This document shows positions 45,666 through 64,000 of a DNA stretch of 64,000 nucleotides, in pieces. Where the stretch lies: contig NC_133901.1 of the NCBI RefSeq assembly GCF_964199755.1, forward strand, positions 11,919,556 to 11,983,555. Direction: 5' to 3'. The notes beneath the pieces were generated by a model, which saw only the letters and a program-made list of their open reading frames with translations, did not search any database and was not told the origin of the DNA. Each line of letters starts with the position of its first letter. The stretch's first letter is position 1. This DNA comes from Larus michahellis (lineage: Eukaryota > Chordata > Aves > Charadriiformes > Laridae). A program made the position numbers and the translations under genes.

Positions 45666-48478
45666 GCTGAAGGAGTGCAATGATGAGCGTCCTGGCAGCA
45701 CAGGCTGCGGTTCTTGATACTCTGCCTGGATGTTACGGCTTGTTGGAGTTTCATGTTGTTGTTGGCTTTGTGACAGTAGGTGTGCTGGTCCTGTGGACAG
45801 GAACCGGTATCAGTGTAGGCTCTGGGAACTGTTTGATAGAAAAGTGTTGGCTTGGTATCACACATGGGATGACTTTGAAAGGGTACGAGTTTTCAGACTA
45901 AAAAGCAGGTGTCATCTGTATGTCTTAGAAAAAGAATAGGCTTGGTTATATCTTTAGAATCTCTTTCCTTAAGTGAGCCTAGGAGGATTTCAGCATATTT
46001 ATGGGTCTGTTCCAGCACCTTTAGACTGAGGCAGTGTCAGGTTAGGATGGATTGAAGGTATTTAGCAGCATATGGATTCTGGAGTTACTGTTCCTGTAAG
46101 TTATTAAGGCAAAATATGGTATCACAAAATGAGATATTGCTGATCTGACTTAATACGTTTGCAGTAGCATTGGTGGCAGGATGATTTAAATTGTGTAGTT
46201 TTTAGATGCAGTTTAGTTTATTGTGAAGATAACTGGCTCACTGAGTAGTAGAGCAATTCCTTAATGCTTTCTGATGTTTTTTGTTCCATCTATTGTACTT
46301 GGATTAAAGACCTGCCAGGCTTCTCGGTCTTGGGGAGCATATAAAACCATTCCTAGAGTAGGAGAATAGGGCTGCTTAATTTATTGGGAAGAGAACTTGA
46401 AACAAGTTTTCAGGTGAAGAGGAATTAAGTCAGAATTGCCAGCTTGTTTTGCTGGTTGTGAGGGTTTGGGATTACTCATAGCTCTTTCTCTGGTATCTAG
46501 GAACGTGGTGGGGTTTAAGGCTTGGGTAGTTTTTCCCTGAAAGGCTGCAGTTGTGGGTTGTTTCAGAAGAGGGATCGTAGTGGTGCAAGACGTGGGTGAA
46601 GGGTGTCTGGTTTCATATGGGGTTGGGAGGTGGGGTTTGATTCTGCGATTTATAGAGATAGATATATAATTCTATTTAATGACTGTATTGGCTAACTTCA
46701 TCTTCTCTGGTCTACCTCTGCTACTTTTTTTGGCTCTTGTTCAGTTTTCACAAGCTCTTTTTAGGAACTTAACAGGTATTTGTAATTTAGGTACTCTGGC
46801 TAATGGATAGAGGAAGGATCTGGAAATTGCCGCCTCTCCATGGTACACCACTGTATTGTGCCAATACTCCATCAGAGCATCAAGAATCAAGAGTCAAAAC
46901 ACCTGTGCTACTGTGAGCTCTTTCAAGAAGTACCTCTTTTGCTAAGGCAAATGTGATTTTAAAAAAAAAAATTGCGAAGTTATTTGGTCTAAAAATAGTT
47001 AACAATGGAAGAAAAACAGCTTTCTCATGATTCTTGTTGAAATTTATTCCTGCTACAATGAATAGCATCAGTGGAACCCCTGTCCACTTAGTAACAGCAT
47101 GAGGTAAAAGTGGTTACTCAAAGCAAGGGTATTTAGACTGCCTCGCTGCAGAAGGATAGCATTATGCTACTTATGGTAATGCCTATTGGATATTTGCTAA
47201 TCCCTTTATTAAATGCAACCTCTCTTCTAAGGAGCTCAAAACACGAGGGATTTAGTTATTTAAAAAAATCCACATACCCTCGTGCGCATAAAAAGATTGT
47301 ATTTGAGTGAAAGGGGAACCTTAGTAAAACAGATGCCAATTAGCTACCTCAGGCTGGGGGTTAAGCTGAGTCTCCCGCCTGTTAATAGAGAGGCGGTAGT
47401 GCAGGAATCCATAGGGGTTTGTCATAGGAGCATTGCTGAAGTCCCTGGATTGGGAAAAATTGGTGCTCCGGCATCTTTCAGTTGCTGGACTGATAGCATT
47501 GAAAGACTCTCTTGGCCTAACAGTTTGTGAGGGTTATCTCACAAAGTGTGAACACTGAGTAGAGGCTTTTGATACCTCGGTCACAGCTAGATAATGTCCA
47601 GAAATCTTTGCTGCTCGAGGGACTTGGATCGTGACATCTTTGTAAGGACAAGAATCCTGACAGGTCTGGCAGCTAGGAGATTGATGGAGCTGCTTCTCGA
47701 AGCTTGGAGCCCCAGACACGTGGTTTTCCGAATCAGCGGTGTTTGGTGGCGGGGGTGCTTTAACACAGTCCTTCAATGCTACGTTCTTCTTTTGAAGAAC
47801 CATTATGCCTTCCTGTTCTTTTGAGGGGAGGGTAATAAAGGTGCCTCTCAGGAAATTGGTAGAATATTACACTTTAGAGTGGTCCTACATTTGCTTCTAC
47901 TTGATATGTGTGAAGAATCTCTCTGTATTAACCATTAAATATTCTTTCCGCTAGCAGCTGCGTGAACCTAGAGAAGTTATTGTTTGTGACCTTATTTTCA
48001 TCAAGTCTTTCTGCATGTCCCCCTAAAGCTCATATGAGTACCAGAAATTAGTCACTTCCCAGAGTTTTTAATTTATGTGCGACTGCAAAATGTGTGTTTT
48101 CTTTGATAATCTGCACAAAATGTTCTGCAGTTCCTCTTGGCTTTTCTCATCAGAGTCCCATATGAGGAAAAAAGAAAAGACAAAACAAAGAAACAAATGC
48201 CCAAAGAACAAAAACGTGAATAATTCTGAGAGTTTTATTTTTCCATTATTCCAGCATTCTGCATGTCAGGCTTTGCTTCTTTTTGTGAAAATTGGTTTTA
48301 TTGGCAATTTTCCAGATGCAATGAATAATAGAACACCAGATGTCCACTGCTGAGAAAAATTACAGATGAGTAAACACTCTTCTAAGGTAGCATAAAAATC
48401 TATTAACGCTGGTTCTGGCGTGCCTGTAGACTGTCTGTGCTCTTGGCCCTTTGTGCTTCGTGCCATACAGAGATGAAA

Positions 48479-48548
48479 AATGAGTGACTGCTTATTCCTG
48501 TCTTCCTCTGGATGGGGATTATTCAACAGGAATAAGCAGTCACTCATT
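48479..48548. repeat. Perfect 23-bp inverted repeat (hairpin, 24-nt loop)
   Basis: Arm 48479-48501 (starting AATGAGTGACTGC) is the exact reverse complement of 48526-48548 (ending GCAGTCACTCATT), separated by 24 bases. The stem would have 23 consecutive base pairs with no mismatch. No recognisable transposon termini or target duplication were seen around it. It could fold in the STAG1 pre-mRNA. Confidence 0.85.
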
Positions 48549-50402
48549 GAAGTTGCCTGAGTGTGAATTTAATCACTGGATTTAATTTTAGTTATTGGCA
48601 CGCATGGATTTGATTGAGGGCAAAGTCGCAACGATGTTAGAAGTAATGGGGGGGTAAGAAGGGGTATCAAGAGTTCATCTAGTTCTCACCCTTTCCCCTC
48701 CAGCAGACCATGTTTTTTTACAGTCATGCCATGTTTTCAGACCCCAAACAGGCTGTGTTCCCAAAGCCTTGCCTGTTTTTTCCCAGCTGTTTCAATCTCC
48801 TGGGAATAAGCCCTTTCCACAGACTTTGCTATGGTGGCTGTACCTGATGAGTGTGACCCATCTATTTGGGAAAAGAAAAAATTTTCCGTGGTGGATAAGT
48901 CACCTTTTGTTTGAGCAAGCTATTGGAGTGCTTCGCTAGTCACTGTCAAGTTTTTCCCAGTGTCTTACCTGAATTTTCCGTGCTGCGGTTTAAACCCATT
49001 ACTTGGCCTTTTCTCACTGAGAAAGATAATTTATTCTCCCTCTCCGTTGCCTTTGCAACAGTTTTCACATATTGAAGAAGTTGTCATCCTCCTTCAGCCT
49101 TGCCTGTGTCCTGCTGTACTCCACTCTTGCTTTCCTGTGCATGGGTGTTTCTGAGCCTCCTGGAGCCCTGGCTTGGCCCGCTAAAACCAGCCATGCAAAA
49201 CCCTGAAATGTTTTATGCCGCTTTAGTGAGCTGAATTGGCTTACTAAGAAATCAGCTGAACAGGATCATCCTTCTAGGGGGAAGCATTTCATTGTCTTCA
49301 ACTCAACTATCTTAAAACTTTACACTTAGGTATGGTGAACCCTTCTGCTATCCATACCATTATTCCATCTTTTGCAACTTTTCAGTGATTCCTCGGTCTT
49401 TTGTTTGGAGGATGCCTCCACAGTTTCTGTGACTGACAGAACCTCACTCAACTTCAAATTTGTCACATGGGTTTTTTGTGTGACTCTCAGTGCTCTTGCA
49501 TTGTCTTAAAAAGATGAGTGAGTTTATCTTCTCAGGAATCCTTTTGAGACTTGGAAATACAAGTGCAGAGAAGCAGAAGACTTCAAAGATCCATCTATTC
49601 ATGCTTCCAATTTGAGGATAGTAGAACTGAACTTTCTAGAGCCCTTTTTATTATGTGTATTTGATGTTCACAGCAGGTAGGTCAGAGGCTGGTAGATAGC
49701 TGGTGCTGTCCTAATGGACAGATGGCAAGGAGCAAGTTGTTAATTTACACCTTAATCATCCAGATATTGGACTAGCATTAGAATTCAGTGCTCTAACTTT
49801 TAGTCCTGTGCAATCAGGCCATAATTATTTGCCTTATGAGTGAGGGAGTGCCCGCAGCCCCCAGTGATCTCGGTCACAGTTATGAGTGCTCAGTGCTGCA
49901 GAAAATCAGGTCAAGTGTCTCGCTGGGTGTCCGCAGAGTGAGGAGCAGTTGTGTCTGAAGAGCCTGTAAGAATAACAAAGGGAAGGCAGGCTTGTTTTCA
50001 TATGCTCAGTCCATCAGATTTATTTTTGTCTTAAAAAAAAAAGGCAATTGCAAATTAAAAAGGATAAAATTTCTGTTCTTGAGCAAGCCGTATCTACAGG
50101 CAATCATTTGCATGAAGCATTTGATTAATATCTTTAGTGTTAGCCATCCTAGGCATTATAAGAAAGCAGTATGTGATAAATAGTTAAAAAAATAAGATGA
50201 TCAAACAAAATTGTCTGAGTGATGCGTGACGTTTGAATCAACTACACTATTACAAGCATGGTTAAAAGATTGTATCGGCTTTCCTGTGTAATCGGAGTGT
50301 CAGTGCTGCGGCACAGGCATGCACAGTGCAGGAATTAGCTGCTACCTTCTGGAAATAGTAGCAGAAGATCATAAAAACTGATTGTCTTTGGCAGTTCACA
50401 CA

Positions 50403-50426
50403 TTTTTTTTTTTTTTTTTTTTTTTT
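50403..50426 (+). repeat. T24 homopolymer
   Basis: Twenty-four T bases in STAG1 intron 1. It may be the A-tail of a minus-strand retroposed sequence, but no body of such an element is recognisable downstream. Confidence 0.85.
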
Positions 50427-51119
50427 AGAGCCTGAGAACTAAGTATAGAAACGTGGTAGTATGACTTGGAGGTTTTTGTCATTTAAGAATTTTATTCCCA
50501 GCTCAGCAAGAAGTGATTTGTGTAACCTTTTGGTGTGAGGTCTGGCATTCGTAATTGCGAAGAGCACAGACTAATATTGCACACCAGAAAGTGAGAGTTC
50601 AGATTCTTTTTCTGGCTGAGTGAGCAGGACCTGTCTAGGCTGGAAGCGTTTGGTGAGGGCAAACAGCTATTCTGCCTGTAGAGTCAGTTCTACCCATTGG
50701 TGCGACTGTGGAGGGCAACTGAGGAGACAACTGGGATTGAAGGCAACGTTCAATGGACAGCTAGGGGTTGCCATGAGATAATTCTTGTTCCCACATGGAT
50801 GTGTAATGCATCTGGAAATACATTTAAAGAATGGGGAAAAAAAGAAACTTTAGCCAACGATGATGGACATCTTCTAAACGCTTTAGTTTTGTGCACAGAC
50901 TCACTTTGTTGTTCTTGGCCTCAGGTTTTCCTTGTATTATACGCATTACCTCTGTGAGCTTTTTTGTTTGTTTTATGTATTAATTCCTTCTGGGGAAAAA
51001 CCAATTGTCCATCCTCAGCTTGCTGTTCTGATAACTCCATCCTTCTGAAAGACCCCTGGCTGAACCATATGCCGGGCTGTTCAAAATTGTGCCTTTACTG
51101 CAAAACAAAGTATGTCTGT

Positions 51120-51480
51120 GTCTCTCTCCTACTGGGGAGCCCAGCGCTGAATGTAGTGCTCCAAATCTCTCTCCTCAGCTCTGAGCAGAGAGGGGACGGT
51201 CACCTCCCTGGGTGTGCTGTGCCTGCAGCAGCTCAGGAGATGCTGCTGGCCTTTGCGGTGAGGGCACATTGCTGGCTCATCTTCAATTTGTTATCCACCA
51301 GGATCCTGGTGTCGCTTCTGGAAAAGCTGCTTCCCAGACAGTCCGTCCCGAACCTGTGTGTGGGGTTGTTCCTCCCCAAGCACAGGGCTCTGCGGTTCCC
51401 TTTACTGAACTTCATGAGATTCCCGTCTGTCCCTGCTCCAGCCTGTCCAGGTCCCTCCGGGACGGCAGCACAAGTGTCTG
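51120..51480 (-). mobile_element. CR1 ORF2 reverse-transcriptase fragment, decayed
   Basis: Read on the minus strand it gives the C-terminal part of CR1 ORF2: RDLDRLEQGQTGIS, then MKFSKGNRRALCLGRNNPTH, RFGTDCLG, ILVDNKLKMSQQCALTAKAS, then in shifted frames the REVTV and ALHYIQRWAPQ-like blocks. It is broken by frameshifts and stops and is clearly inactive. It lacks the CR1 3' UTR, so it is an internal fragment. Confidence 0.85.
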
Positions 51481-54221
51481 GTTTATCAACCTACTCTCCC
51501 GTTTTTTTTGCTTTTGTTGTTGATGTGCTTTTGCAGGTTGGGAACTGCAGGTCCTGCTGGGTACGAAATGGATAACAGTAACAGCAGAGACGCTCGCTTG
51601 GGAGAGGGAAGCGGAATAATAATATTGATCTGGCCAGCATGTTTTTGAAGGATGTAGGAAACAAAGCATTGCCCTGCTGCGCTAGCCTGGTTGTTCCCAG
51701 TATTACCTCCTCCTCTCATGGTCAGACTGGATTAAGAATATTGCAGACCAGGCATCGGCAGAGCTGGTTAGGTACTTTAAGTAATGCAGGAACTCACTAG
51801 TGCTTAGTGTTAATTTTTCCATCACTTGGACTTTCAATTTTGGCTTAAATACTTAGTAAAGTGTGCTAATGTGAAATTAAGATTTTGTGTTCAACTTCAA
51901 TAAAATGATCTTCAAGATAGGCTAAATAAGCGTTGTGTCTTGTTTGGCCTTACATGATACTATGGATTTTCAAACTCAGGGCAGGAAGAGGTGATTTAAT
52001 TTGGCATTCAGTTCGAATAGCTGCAGGGTCAACAGGAATTAATTTGTTTAAAGCACTAAACTTGTAGTAGAAATAAAGTTTATGCTTATAGAAACACATA
52101 ATCCAAAGCAAACAAAAACCTGTGAGTGATGAAGAACACATGACAGCATTTGGTAAATTTTTTACAGGGTTGGTTCCTGATGACTGTTTTTCCTAGTTCT
52201 GCAGGATTTAGAATTTACTGCAGGATGTAGAATTTTCACTTTGCAAATGGGATAGCTGAGCAGGAAGGATTTAAGACTAGAATTTATCTGCCTGCGTGTA
52301 AGAGCCTTTTTTTCTCTCACCTTGTTGATGAAAGCTTTTGGAGCTCTGCCTCGCTGTGCAACGTGCTGCCTTCAAACAGGATTGCCGTTTGCTGCTCGTG
52401 CAGGCCTTTTCCTGGCTGCCAAACGCTGTTGTTGGGCAAGAATACTGAGGGGACAAATCTTGTCTCTAAGCTGAATATGAAAAGCTCGAGTTTTCCATGG
52501 CTTGTTTTATGGTGCAGTGCAAAGGCATGACATACCATCGTGTATTCTTGGTTCCTGACCTCACAAACAGTACGTTTGGGGTTCTCAAATTTCCTTTGGG
52601 CCCTGATGGGATGGAGGGGTGTACTGCTGCTTCAGCAATTCTCAACCTGCAAGAGAAGGGGTAGCAGGGAGCACTGAGGGAGAAAGCAAAGTCATTTTAA
52701 ATGGAAAATGAAATCCTGGCGTACAGGCGTTACCCATGAAGTAGTAGAAGATATTGCTCTGCTAGTGTGACCTGCTGTTTGAGGACATTGCGCGCTCGGA
52801 TGGGACAAGGTCACTTGGTCAACAATGAAAGGATTTTGAATGAGAGTCAGTCAAATACCAGTTATCTTTTATTTTGGTTATCTTCTAGGCAATGGAATTA
52901 ATAGTGATGTAACTCGTATTGCTAAATTTAGTAGTTGGGTTTTTTGTTTGTTTCTTTTCATTTGTTTGTTTGTTTTAAGTTTTGGTTTCAGCTTTATAAG
53001 GTGTAGGCGCTTAGTTTGTAACAAGGCTAGTGGAACTTGATTTGGCTGTTGCTACCAGATAGTTGCCTGGAACAACCCTATCAGGTTTCAGGGTTCCTGT
53101 CAATCTGGTTGTTGGGTTATGTTTGGCTAAAATGGGGAGATTCCTTCAGCACCAGAGAGGCAAATAAATGATCCAAAGACTGCAAAAAAAATATAGATAG
53201 ATTTTTCTTGTTAGTAGAAACTACAGAAAATACTGATGGAATGCACGTATCAGATTTATTGTTTAGAATTACAGAGCCTTTCTTAAAGCTAAGCATGATA
53301 TGAGATACTTATTGAACAGAAACTATCATAAAACTGACAACTTACTCGAAAAGGTTTTTTAATTATTTTCTTTTTTTTGACAGAAGCAGTTTTATGTAGT
53401 GGTCACTATGTCTGCCCCGCTTATTGTGCATGGTTAAAAAATAGAAGCAAAAAAAGAGAAACATTTACGTGTTTTCCTGTTGTATGTTTCAGCTGAACGG
53501 TGTCTCCTACTGCCTGCTTTATATTCTTCTACAGGACACTTTTAACTATGCTACCACAAATTTTATGTCATCTTACAATACAGATGCGCAGACTGAAAAA
53601 GCTGCAAACATGCTAAGGTCATCAGATTATTATTTTTTTTAAACTCCTAGAGAGAAGCAGTTGACTGCTTCTGACACAACTATATTGTGTTTATTTTATT
53701 TTAAATAAGCCAAAATGCAAAATATGAAGTGTTCCTCCTCCTGCTTTTCTCTTCCCCAGGATAAAAGTGACAAAATGGGAATCTGTCTCAAGCTTTCAGG
53801 ATTTTTCCTCAATGGCTTTATTCTCAAACTGAATGAGACAGAAAGGAGGAGAGTTTAATTTTCCTGTTTATAAGAACATCATCTCTAAAGACCAGGTGTT
53901 TCTTTTATTAAAACCAGGAAAAAAATGTGACGTTCACATTTGTGTAGTCCGTAAGGATCAATGATTTTTCCACAGTTGTCAAACTTAATTTAATTGCGTG
54001 ATTAAATGGAGAACTCTGTTCCACACGCATACAGCTTTTCATTAGTCACTATAGTGCTTTATTTTCTTTCCAAACCAAGCCTAAGCAGTATGGGTGATAA
54101 TTTGCAACTGGATTTTGGAAGCAAGTGGTGTTTCTGTGAGCGTAGAGGAATGTTACTGTTGAGGGAAGGTGCAAGGCACTTATCCCAAGACTCTTAAGGA
54201 TTTGAAAGAGGGGAGATTTTA

Positions 54222-54432
54222 GATGAGACTGCGGAAGCAATTCTTTGCTGTGAGGGTGGTGGGACGCTGGCCCAGGTTGCCCAGAGAAGCTGTGGCTGCC
54301 CCATCCCTGGAGGGGTTCAAGGCCAGGTTGGACAGGGCTTGGAGCAACCTGGTCTGGTGGGAGGTGTCCCTGCCCAGGGCAGGGGGTGGCAGTGGGTGGT
54401 CTCTAAGGTCCCTTCCAACTCTAACCATCCTG
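54222..54432 (+). mobile_element. CR1 LINE 3' end, plus orientation
   Basis: Contains GGCCCAGGTTGCCCAGAGAA, CCCCATCCCTGGAGGGGTTC, AAGGCCAGGTTGGACAGGGC, TTGGAGCAACCTGGTCTGGT, GGGAGGTGTCCCTGCCCAGG and AAGGTCCCTTCCAACTCTAA. This is the same CR1 3' segment as at 45332-45665 but in the opposite orientation, 8.6 kb away, in the same intron. Confidence 0.93.
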
Positions 54433-57400
54433 TCATTTCCTGACTTCAGCTGCGTATCTGGGCTGAGGCACGAAGAGTGAGCACCCAGAACGTCCCAGCC
54501 AGCAGGACGTACTGGATGCATGTGAGGGACATGGCTGACTTGGATTCTTACGGTGTCACTCCATCCAATGTAAGACTCCACTTCTGGTCAGTGCCACGAA
54601 GTGTGTGGGATTGTGCCTTTTATTTTGGGCTTCTCGCTCCGAGCTGTTCATTTTCCAGCTCGTCAGCATTGACAGTTCTCGTATTTTAGCACTCTCTTGC
54701 TTAGCCTGTGTTAGGTGCCTTGATTAACACAAAATAGCGGAAAGGCAACTTTGTTTTCTTCTTCATGGTCCAGTGTGGGCCTGACCACATACAGATGGAT
54801 CTTTTCCAGCTCTGTTTTGCAGTTTCCTGTTTAGCATAGGGAAAATATGAGAAATCTATGAGAAAATACCTTGCAGTTCCCTGTGTGTCAGGTTGTCTGC
54901 CGTTACCACCGTGTCAAGGCTGTGGATCCAGCTTCCTTGGTTCTTCAGTGGCTTCTGAATGAAGCACCTCCCCTCTTCTCCTTCTGGCTCTTTGTACCCT
55001 TTGCTCCATACTCTTTTAGGCCAGGACTTGCTTTTCAAATCCGTTGTCTCTGAGCCAGTGTGCTTTTCCCTGTGTGTGAGAGCACTTCCCTAGAGCAGTT
55101 GTATGCTGCTGGTTACTGCATCTGAGCATGCACAGAATAGCAGTTCTGAAGGGTGATAACTAGTTTAAAAAAGAAAAATAAAAAAAAGAAATTCCATGCC
55201 ACTGTTCTGCAGGATGCCTTAAACATCTGTGGAAAATATCTCACATAAAAGGCATATAATTTTTCTTGAACTTCTTTTGAAAGCTCTTCTGAAAAATAAG
55301 ATTGATGCCCAATATCCTGCTAGAATTAGGCAATCTGAAGATCCAAGCTGGATGGGTTTCCTTTGAGGTGTGGTGCACATGAGGGAGCATATGCAAGAGT
55401 GTGTGTGTGAGTGCTTGTGTGGGAACAAAAAATATACTTTGTTCTTCTGTTTTAAACAAAGGGAAGATATTGCAAAAATGTGTACATCTAATTGTCGTGG
55501 CAGGAGGAAAAAGTATTTGCAGAAGCTTAATCAAAAGCTTTCTTCTTCTATTTCAGGATTTCATTAAATATTTGTCTTATGCCTAGATATTAGTGGTTTG
55601 TGACCATCAGAGTGCACGTTGTTCCCACTGTAGTGACCCTCTCCATTGCAGAGATCTGAACGTTCTTTTTTTTTTTCTTGGTATAGGAAATCAGCTCAAA
55701 CCTGAATTCGGTCTGAGGCAATGTTTGTTTGTGATGAACTCTTACAGGTGGCTGAAATGGTTGCTTGCTGTTGCTGAATATGGGCATGTCGTTCCCCAGT
55801 TAAGAGTAATTGCATCCTTTAAAACATGGTAACGTCCAGTGTCTCTAACACAGAAACAATCATATGGAAAGAAGTTATGGAAATCGCACATCATGTAACA
55901 TTTTTGTTCCTGAAGGACTCAGACTGACTTGTGTCCTATAGTGAAGCTGGAGAGCTTGTACACCAACCTGCTGTGTTGGCCATGGAAAATGACCCCCTTT
56001 AAACCGTTAAAGCCAGAGCGGTAACTTCTCATTCCAAACGAACTTCTCTTTTGTTAACATTTGTTTTGCAACAAAATGGCTTGCTAATGATCCAGTAGAA
56101 AAAACGGCCAATGCGATGGCAGTAAATACTTAAAAGTTCAAATTTATTGATGAGACATTGTAAGTAAAACTGGTGGTAGCACAAAGTAGTAAGTACTGGA
56201 AGAACTAGTTGTACGCATCTGGGAGTCTGATTGGGACTGGAATAACCACAGGCAAAACCACCAGTTCATGCTGTACGGTTATGGTTTGGGTAAATAAATA
56301 GCGGTGTGTATATAGTAGGATGGAAAATCGTCCTTTACATGTTGTACTGTTCCACTGGTGCAGTTTTATTTAGATCCTGTGTTTAGGGCTAATCCCGTTA
56401 CCTCTTCCTGGCTTGATTTTCCTGCTGTCTTGTGCAAAGCTGGTAGAGCACAGAAAAAACTGTCCATTGAGAAAAAATAAAATATTTAAATAAAAGAGAT
56501 TTAAAGTAACCTGTGTTTTAAAAACATGCAGCTAAGTCCTTGGTATTCATTGCCATTGCCCAACCGCAGTGGGTTGCAGCTATTTCTGTTACCCCAGGAT
56601 CTGTAAAAGGGAAGAATTAAACAAATCATTTTAAGTCTCTCCAGAACTTGCATTTTCGGGAAGAATGAGATAGCAGCTCTATGTTTTATTACATCAAAGA
56701 TCGGTGCATGTGTCACATTGTGCCATTGTTTAATGGTAAAGTCATGTCTGCTGTCATTAGTCAACTCCTTGATCAGTCTGTCAGCTAGCGGGGTGTTAGG
56801 AGGGGGTGTAGTAGTACCACAGATGCAGTCTAGTTTCTCTTTAAACTTACAACTCTGGTTTCATCAGGTTAAAATACTTTCTGTTGGAGTTAGACGCAGA
56901 CACAACTTCTGGCTGTCTGTGAAATTCAGTCACACAAAACTGCGAGCCAGTGAGTCTGATGGAATAGGTGTAGTTCCGTTCAAGGGAATGTTATCGGGAA
57001 TATTATCTTGTACCGGTTTTGTGCCTAAATCAAAATCTGTATGATTTTAGGTGCAGATTTTGTCTTGATTCAAAACTAGGCAACACTGTCTCTCATGAAA
57101 CCAAACTTTTGTCTTGCTAGTTTAGTCTGTTGTATGACTAGAAAATAAATCCCTTAAATCTAGATTATCATGTTCTCTGGTTCCTTATGCTTATGTACTT
57201 ACGTTGTTTATTTACATTTTCTCAGAGTTCTGCTTGTGTTTTTACTGTAGAGTTACTGTAAACAACTATGGGAGGTAATGCAAAATACTTTGAGTAATTA
57301 AAAACAAAATAGGGTAGTAAAGTTGCCTAAACAGAATTGTAAAAACTGAGTGCAAGTGTATGATTAAGCTGTCCTGGGAACATCTGTTCTAAATTTCGTG

Positions 57401-57529
57401 TGGTTTAATAGTGATGCTACTTCAAAATTGACCAGTTTTGCTTACAGTGCTTTTTAATCAATGTATGACTATTTTGGAATCACATCTAATACTTTTTTTT
57501 TTTCCCCTCTCTTTTACAGACTGGACTTT

Positions 57530-57625
57530 GACATTCTTTTCATGAAAGAGGTTTCCGAGTAGTTGTCTTATAATAACTTTGAGAAGAAGTTCTATGTAGC
57601 TCTTACTTTCAAGAGTGCTGCAAAA

Positions 57626-57654
<29 letters not shown>
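57530..57654 (+). other. STAG1: STAG1 exon 2 (5' UTR plus start codon)
   Basis: Acceptor CTCTTTTACAG ends at 57529 after a strong T/C tract, and the donor GTGAGT begins at 57655. The first 96 bases are leader with an in-frame TAG at 57560. The last 29 bases are coding (ATG at 57626). The exon ends after two bases of the glutamine codon, matching the phase of exon 3. Confidence 0.9.
57542..57562 (+). promoter_or_regulatory. STAG1: Six-codon upstream ORF in STAG1 leader
   Basis: ATG AAA GAG GTT TCC GAG TAG, peptide MKEVSE, in frame with the main ATG and ending 63 bases before it. Its start context (CATTCTTTTCATGA) is weak, so leaky scanning is expected. It may modestly dampen translation of STAG1. 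Confidence 0.6.

Positions 57655-64000
<6,346 letters not shown>

Larger units (their letters stand above)
14504..57529 (+). other. STAG1: STAG1 intron 1, ~43 kb AT-rich non-coding
   Basis: From donor GTGAGC (14504) to acceptor CTCTTTTACAG (ending 57529). Apart from the repeats and the exon-like segment listed separately, I see no gene. Open frames here are short and lack domains. No tRNA or CRISPR-like array was seen. Stretches that look like unique intronic DNA: 15.5-20.0, 20.7-25.8, 26.3-30.2, 30.6-36.9, 37.6-45.3, 45.7-51.1 and 54.5-57.5 kb. Some may hold conserved enhancers, which cannot be judged without alignments. Confidence 0.85.

Noticed and set aside
45313-45717. 134-codon frame
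   Set aside because: It translates the non-coding 3' part of a reversed CR1 element.
51964-52141. Minor open frames beside the CR1 ORF2 fragment
   Set aside because: They do not continue the CR1 protein and have no other support.

Overview
The window is vertebrate nuclear DNA and almost certainly avian. It has split genes with GT-AG introns, CpG-island promoters and several CR1 LINE copies, the dominant interspersed repeat of birds. I saw no mammalian SINEs, and coding density is low outside the first 8.4 kb. The species cannot be fixed from sequence alone. I recognise three genes: SCLY (complete, + strand), SLC35G2 (complete single-exon CDS, - strand) and the 5' end of STAG1 (+ strand, running off the right edge).

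Layout. Bases 1-662 are a GC-rich promoter with many CCAAT/ATTGG boxes, part of them in a degenerate ~40-bp tandem repeat. Bases 663-4856 are SCLY, a compact 12-exon gene encoding the PLP enzyme selenocysteine lyase; about 426 residues can be read, with the Schiff-base lysine and catalytic cysteine intact. Bases 4857-7127 are the shared 3' side of SCLY and SLC35G2, which converge. Bases 7128-8363 (-) encode the 411-residue, ten-helix transporter-like protein SLC35G2. A splice acceptor lies 22 bases before its ATG, so a leader intron runs to about 13.86 kb. Bases ~13520-15480 are a strong CpG island, inferred to be a bidirectional promoter firing SLC35G2 leftwards and STAG1 rightwards. It carries good NRF1, E2F, CTCF, CCAAT and YY1 motif matches, a CGG/GGGC repeat and a G-quadruplex motif. 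STAG1 non-coding exon 1 ends at 14503. Intron 1 then spans ~43 kb of AT-rich DNA with CR1 relics, microsatellites, a 20-base G run and a striking perfect 23-bp hairpin. STAG1 exon 2 (57530-57654) holds a six-codon upstream ORF and the start codon (57626). Exon 3 (63081-63183) encodes the basic AT-hook-like tail. The rest of the gene lies beyond 64 kb.

Together: SCLY recycles selenium from selenocysteine. SLC35G2 is an orphan membrane transporter-family protein. STAG1 is the SA1 subunit of cohesin. They share no pathway; adjacency is positional. SLC35G2 head-to-head with STAG1 matches the human 3q22 arrangement, whereas SCLY maps to human 2q37, so the 4.9-7.1 kb interval contains a synteny junction relative to human. 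I found no wholly new system. The best leads are the CCAAT-box minisatellite promoter, the CTCF motif inside the promoter of a cohesin subunit, the intronic hairpin, the inverted CR1 pair and an exon-like GC-rich segment at 37.2 kb.
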